Origin: Rhynchosporium graminicola
Taxonomy: Eukaryota; Ascomycota; Leotiomycetes; Helotiales; Ploettnerulaceae
Reading direction: 5' to 3'
NCBI GenBank assembly: GCA_900074885.1
Contig: FJUW01000056.1
Coordinates: 1 to 64,000, forward strand
Length of the DNA stretch: 64,000 nt
Shown piece by piece: positions 59,024 through 64,000 of this stretch. How positions within the stretch are numbered: the first letter of the stretch is position 1; each line of letters starts with the position of its first letter. The position numbers and the translations under genes are program-made. Under the pieces are notes generated by a model. It was given only the letters and a program-made list of their open reading frames with translations, was not told where the DNA came from and made no database searches.

Positions 59024-62000
59024 TTAAATAAAAAGATTAAGATAGCCGGAGATAGCTTACTATAATATCTTACTACTAAGTTAGTTATTCGATAACTACT
59101 CGTATATAGCTAAGATACTAGAGATCTCTCGGATAACTATGAATTAGGGTTTAATTTAGCTTATTATAAATAGTATAATAGAGGAGGTCTTTGCTAATAC
59201 TCCTTTAATAATCTCCTTAGTATAAAAGAATTATAAATAGATTTTAAAGAAAGTATAATAAATACCTCGGAATTTTAACCTCTACGTATCGCCGCCGAAA
59301 TAGCTCTGATATACTCCTTTTTAAGCTATTATTATAGCTCTTAACTAATAAACTAGAGACCTCTCTAGTTCTAAGGGAACTCGACGCGATCTCTCCTGCT
59401 TTACCTCCGAACCTAATCTATTATATTCTTCTTTACTTTAAATATCTCTTACTTTAGAGAACGTTAATACCTTATTAAGGAAGTACTAATTAAGAGAGAA
59501 AGGAAAATAAAAGCGAAATTCACTAGGAGTATAATCGCTAAGTACTCTTACTACTATAGATAACTCGAACCTGATCTATTCCCTCTTATAATAATTAGTA
59601 GATTAAGAGGAAAAGAATAACTCTCTAGAAGATACTATAGATAGACTAATCTCCGTATAAGATAAGTTCCTTATAGGAGTCTCTCGCTTATCTTCGACTC
59701 TCTTATTAGAACTAATATTATAATCTCCGCGTATAGCGGAGTTTAATAACTTAATAAACTCTATTTCGATACGTAGTACTAAGAGAGAGGATACTATTCC
59801 TAATAAACTATCTCTCTCTTCTAGCGCCGAATCGGTAGAGTTACGCCCTAGGAAGTCTTATTTTATTAAGAAGATCTTACCTTTAGATAATAGATCGGAC
59901 CTTACCTTCTTCTAATAGAGAGTATTAATACGAGACTAGCTAGCTATAAATACTAACTATTATCCTATAGACTTCTCCCGGCGCGTTCTCGTTTAGGGGC
60001 TAGTTACTAGATTAGCTAAAGAGTATCTTATACCTTAATACCTTACTAATAAGTTTAAAACTAGTAATAAAATAATCTTTTTATTAGAAGAGAATTTTCT
60101 TACTAGTTTAGAGGAAGATAACTACTATAACGCTTTCTACTACTTAGAAATATAATAACCTAGCTATATATATAAGACTTTCGCTGAGTTTCGTAATTAA
60201 TTTCAAAGCGCTACTATTTAAAGTAAAGTTAAAAAGAAAGAGTAGTTCTTCTATATATAAGATAAGATTATATTATTCTTACGCGCTTTAACTCTTATTA
60301 TTAAACTAATATAGAATAAGGATTACGCTTCTATAGTTAGATCCTTACTTTCTTTTAATACTAAGCGTTATTATAACTTAGAATATACTTATCCTAAGAA
60401 AGCTACTACTTAGGTATAGTACTATAAGCTTACTATTACTACTGCAACTACTACTAGTTCTACTTCTTATTAATCCTTAAGCTTAGCTCCTCGATAAACT
60501 ACTCTTATATTATACGTACATACTTCTACCTTAGTATAAGCTAGTACTCCCTCTATACTAAAACGCCTTACTACCTCGACCGGAGAACCCTTTAGGTATT
60601 ATAGTTATAGATAGCTCGGTTATATTAAGCTAGATTACCCTAACTTACTTAAGGTTTAATTAATTAACGAATTTCCGGAAGAGGATTAAGTAATTAAGGA
60701 AGTAGTAGAAGATATACTCTCCGAATCTAGACTAATACTAAAGGGAAATAATAAAGCTTAAGTAAAAACTCCTTCTTAGGTTTACATAAGTATAATCTCT
60801 CTAATCTAGACTTTAACTTCTTAATAGGAAGTAAGTAATTTATATACCTAACTATAGTTAGTATAAATAGGCTAGGAATCTCTATAAATAGCCTAATTAA
60901 TACCGGAGCGAATAGTTATCTATTTATTAATTATACTCTTACCGGATAACTATTAGGAGCTCTTAGTATTAAAATTAAGCTATTACTTTATTCTATTCTA
61001 ATACGTAGTTTCTAATAGTTTATTAGAACTTATATTACTTATTTTATATATTTATACTTTTCTATTAATAGTAAGCGTATTTATAATTACTCTTTTATTC
61101 TTCTTAATTTAGAATAATAAGATATAATTATTAGTATTAAATAGATATAATAATTTCAGGTTAAGCTAGATACGCTTTACTATAAGCTACTATAGTCGGA
61201 ACGCTATCTAGCTACCCTCTAATATAATAAGAAGATAATTATAATTCTACTACTTTATAAACTTAGTATTAATCGATCTTACTAAATCGACGCTAACGCG
61301 CGGGACTTAGCTATAAACTAGCTAGACTAATACTAATTATACTAAATAGTAATAATATAGTATATTAATATATTATCCTTACTTTTTAACTTATTTCTAC
61401 TTATTACTAAGGAATCTAAACCTTTTTCCGCTCCGAATTTATCGAGAAAGATACTTACGCCGAAACTTTACTATAAGTACTCCTCTTAACCTCTAAGGAT
61501 CTAGAAACTAGTTCTGATTTACTAAATTAGTACTATAGCTTTTTACTTTAATATAAAATATAAAAGTTCTAAATTATTCTTTACTAGTATTTATAAGATA
61601 AACTACCTCTTATAAGACTATCTAAATAGCGACTCTCCTAAGGATCCTAATACTAAACGACTTATAGCTGAAAAGCTACCGGAATAGTATTATACTCTTA
61701 AAGAAGCCTTTTCTAAGTAGGATTCTAATATTCTTCTGCTATATTACTTATATAATTATAAAATTATTCTAGAAGAACTATTACTTAATATATATTCGCC
61801 CTTATATTAGTAATCTATAGACGAATTATAAGTAACTAAGGAGTATCTTATAGAGAACCTAGATAAGGGATTTATTAAATCTAGCTAAAGTCCTTTTATA
61901 TTACTTATACTATTTATTAAAAAGGCCGATAGAGGATTATATTTCTATATTAACTATTATAAGCTTAATATAATCACTCGAAAGGATTTATACTTAATAC

Positions 62001-64000
62001 TTAAGATCGATAAGCTCTTAACTTATATATCTAAAGTAGTAATCTTTACTAAACTAGATATCCGGGTAGTATTTAACTATATTCGTATAGACTCCGAATC
62101 CGAGGAGTATATTACTTTCTGAACTTGCTTCAGATCCTATAAATATAAAGTACTACTTTTTAAGCTCTATAATAGACCTAGTACGTACTAGCGATATATA
62201 AATAATATACTACTAGACTACTTAGATAATTTCTATATAGCTTACTTAGATAATATCCTTATATACTCGGAAATACTCTAGGAATATAAGGAATATATTA
62301 AATTAGTACTATAATACTTAATAGATATCGGACTTTAAGTAGATATTAAGAAAAGCGAATTCTATATTACTTAAACTAAATACTTTAGATATATTATTAC
62401 TACTAACGGAATCGAGCTAGATCCTGAGAAAGTAGTATTATTAATAAACTAGAAGTACCCCGAAATAGTAATAGCTATAAAATCCTTCTTAGGATTCTAT
62501 AAGTTCTATTATTAATTTATTCGGAATTTCGGCCTTATTACTAAACCTCTCTTAGTGCTTACTCGGCCTATAGTACTATAGAATTTTACTAATAATTATA
62601 AGAAGTCCTTTGATAATTTATATTAATAGCTACTATTAGTATAGAAATTATATTATTTCGATTCTAAATTACAGATTAAACTAGAAACTAATACTTCCGA
62701 TAGTATAATAGCTAGAGTTATCTCCTAATTATATAAAGATAACTAGTAGTATCTAATTAGATTCTACTCTTATATTCTTAATAAATATAAATTAAACTAA
62801 GAGATCTATAATAAGGAGCTATACGCTATTATTAAGTCTTTCCTGAAATAGAGACTAGAACTTATATCTTTATAATACTATACTAGCGTATATACGGACT
62901 ATCGATCCTTAGAATACTTTATAACTATTAAGGTCCTAACTAGTAAGTAAGCTAGATAAATAGAATTCCTTTCTGAATTTAACTTTTAAATTATATATAT
63001 ACCTAGTAAAGATAACGCTAAAGCTAATATCCTTAGCTATAAGGAATAAGATCTAAAGATATAGGAATAATAGAAATAAGATAATAGATCTCGGGTTTTA
63101 TTACCTCTAAACTACTTAGACTTTAGGATTAATATAGAACTAGCTAAGTATTATATCGATTAAATTAGTTATATATACTTAATATCGCTAAGGACTAATA
63201 TACTACCGGAACCTATATATAACTCCTTTAATTTAATTAAGAAACTATACTAATTTAACTAAGAATTATTCTCTAATAAATAGAATATATTAGGAGATAG
63301 CTATACTATTAATAATAGTTTACTACTTTATAATAGTTATCTATACGTATAACGCTATACCTCACTATATACTTATTTAATTAGCGAAGTTTATAATTAA
63401 GTTTCCTCTACTTATTCGAATACTTATAAGACTACTGAAATAATTTCTACTTATTATTACTAGAAAAGACTTATATTAGATATAAAATAATATACTTATA
63501 ATTACTACTCTTATTAGTACTCTTATCTAAAGTAAACGAAATAGTAAGGATTCCTCTACTTATTACTAGTACTTACTTACCTTATATAGTACTTAGCTAT
63601 AGATTTTAAGGACTTCTCGCCTAATAACTAAGGATTTAATAGAATATTAGTATTTATTAACTACCTAAGGAAGGACTCCGTATCGATATTATATTATTAT
63701 AATATCGATACTCGCGGGATAGTAATATTATTTATCTAATAGATATATCGTTTCGGATATACTCTTAAGTTAATTATATCTAACTAAAGAGCTTAGTTAG
63801 TCTTATCCTTCTAGTAAGAGTTTTACTATATAATTAGAGTTAAGGTTAAGCTCTCTACTTCTTTCTACTAGTAAACTAATAGATAAATAGAAATTATAAA
63901 TTAGTATATTAATTAATACCTTAGACTTTTTATTAATTACTACTAGAGTAACTAGAGCGAACTACTACTGATAATAGATTACGCTTAAGTAACCCTACCT
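59024..64000 (+). pseudogene. Gag-pol remnant of element H
   Basis: Gag about 59.1-60.77 kb, protease near 60.9 kb (Gly kept in INTGAN, catalytic Asp changed to Asn), RT about 61.85-62.5 kb, RNase H about 62.6-63.05 kb, integrase from 63.47 kb to the edge. Stops sit at predicted CAA, CAG and TGG codons. The YLDD second Asp is Asn, so even a stop-corrected RT would be inactive. Confidence 0.82.

Larger units (their letters stand above)
58756..64000 (+). mobile_element. Element H: Ty3/gypsy retrotransposon, second copy of family 3 (cut by window end)
   Basis: 5' LTR 58756-59023, then gag, protease, RT, RNase H and integrase to the right edge; the 3' part is outside. It is uninterrupted, so it serves as the empty-site reference for A, G and E in element F. 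Left flank ATACT (58751-58755) is the presumed target duplication. Landmarks: zinc-knuckle-like RYYSYRQLGYIKLDY near 60595-60640; protease NTGANSYLFI near 60898-60928; RT FTKLDIRV near 62048; YLDNILIY near 62247-62272; integrase from about 63.5 kb (FKDFSP near 63605). Heavily RIPed. Confidence 0.93.

Overview
The window looks like the nuclear genome of a filamentous ascomycete (Pezizomycotina). The evidence is short spliceosomal introns (50, 52, 88 and 172 bp), a Su(z)12-type PRC2 gene, a fungal Rvb2 gene, and retrotransposons mutated in the C-to-T/G-to-A way typical of repeat-induced point mutation (RIP). I cannot fix the class; Leotiomycetes-like two-speed genomes fit, but that is a guess. 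There are three blocks: a RIP-degraded retrotransposon island (1-39795), a GC-balanced gene island (about 40.6-58.2 kb) with four protein genes, and a second RIP-degraded element that runs off the right edge (58756-64000).

The left island resolves into nested LTR retrotransposons whose boundaries can be read from LTR ends and 5-bp target site duplications (TSDs). Host element F (Ty3/gypsy, 5252-39795, TSD AATCT) contains A (gypsy, 8257-13754, TSD ATTAT), G (gag-type, apparently non-autonomous, 14499-16634, TSD ATTCT) and E (gypsy, 17606-36730, TSD ACTTA). E contains D (Ty1/copia, minus strand, 21425-33895, TSD TTTCT), and D contains C (gypsy, minus strand, 23555-30464, TSD CAGAT), so the stack is four elements deep. 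A also carries a 182-bp solo-LTR-like insertion (11917-12098, TSD GCACG) that was not RIPed and so looks younger than the RIP of its host. Left of F is the 3' end of another gypsy copy (I, to 4808) and a near-identical duplicate of its pol. Four single Ns (1710, 11275, 16205, 30119) mark contig joins; at two of them the flanking sequence is duplicated, which suggests unmerged overlaps rather than biology.

The gene island carries: (1) a minus-strand, two-exon gene for a roughly 1083-aa coiled-coil protein with a C-terminal basic/acidic tail; (2) rvb2 (Reptin AAA+ ATPase) on the plus strand, divergent from gene 1, with a 9-nt first coding exon; (3) suz12 (PRC2 subunit) on the minus strand, convergent with rvb2, whose last exon completes an eight-cysteine zinc-binding-like module after the VEFS box; and (4) a plus-strand F-box/leucine-rich protein, divergent from suz12. 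Three of the four look nuclear or chromatin related (Rvb2, Suz12, and gene 1 by its NLS-like tail). They lie beside a block that is almost certainly constitutive heterochromatin. From about 55.5 to 58.2 kb is a non-coding stretch that is not RIPed and holds degenerate repeated motifs.

No intact transposon protein survives. Stops sit where CAA, CAG or TGG would be, and the second Asp of the reverse transcriptase YLDD motif reads Asn in every gypsy copy I checked. No rRNA, tRNA or CRISPR was seen.
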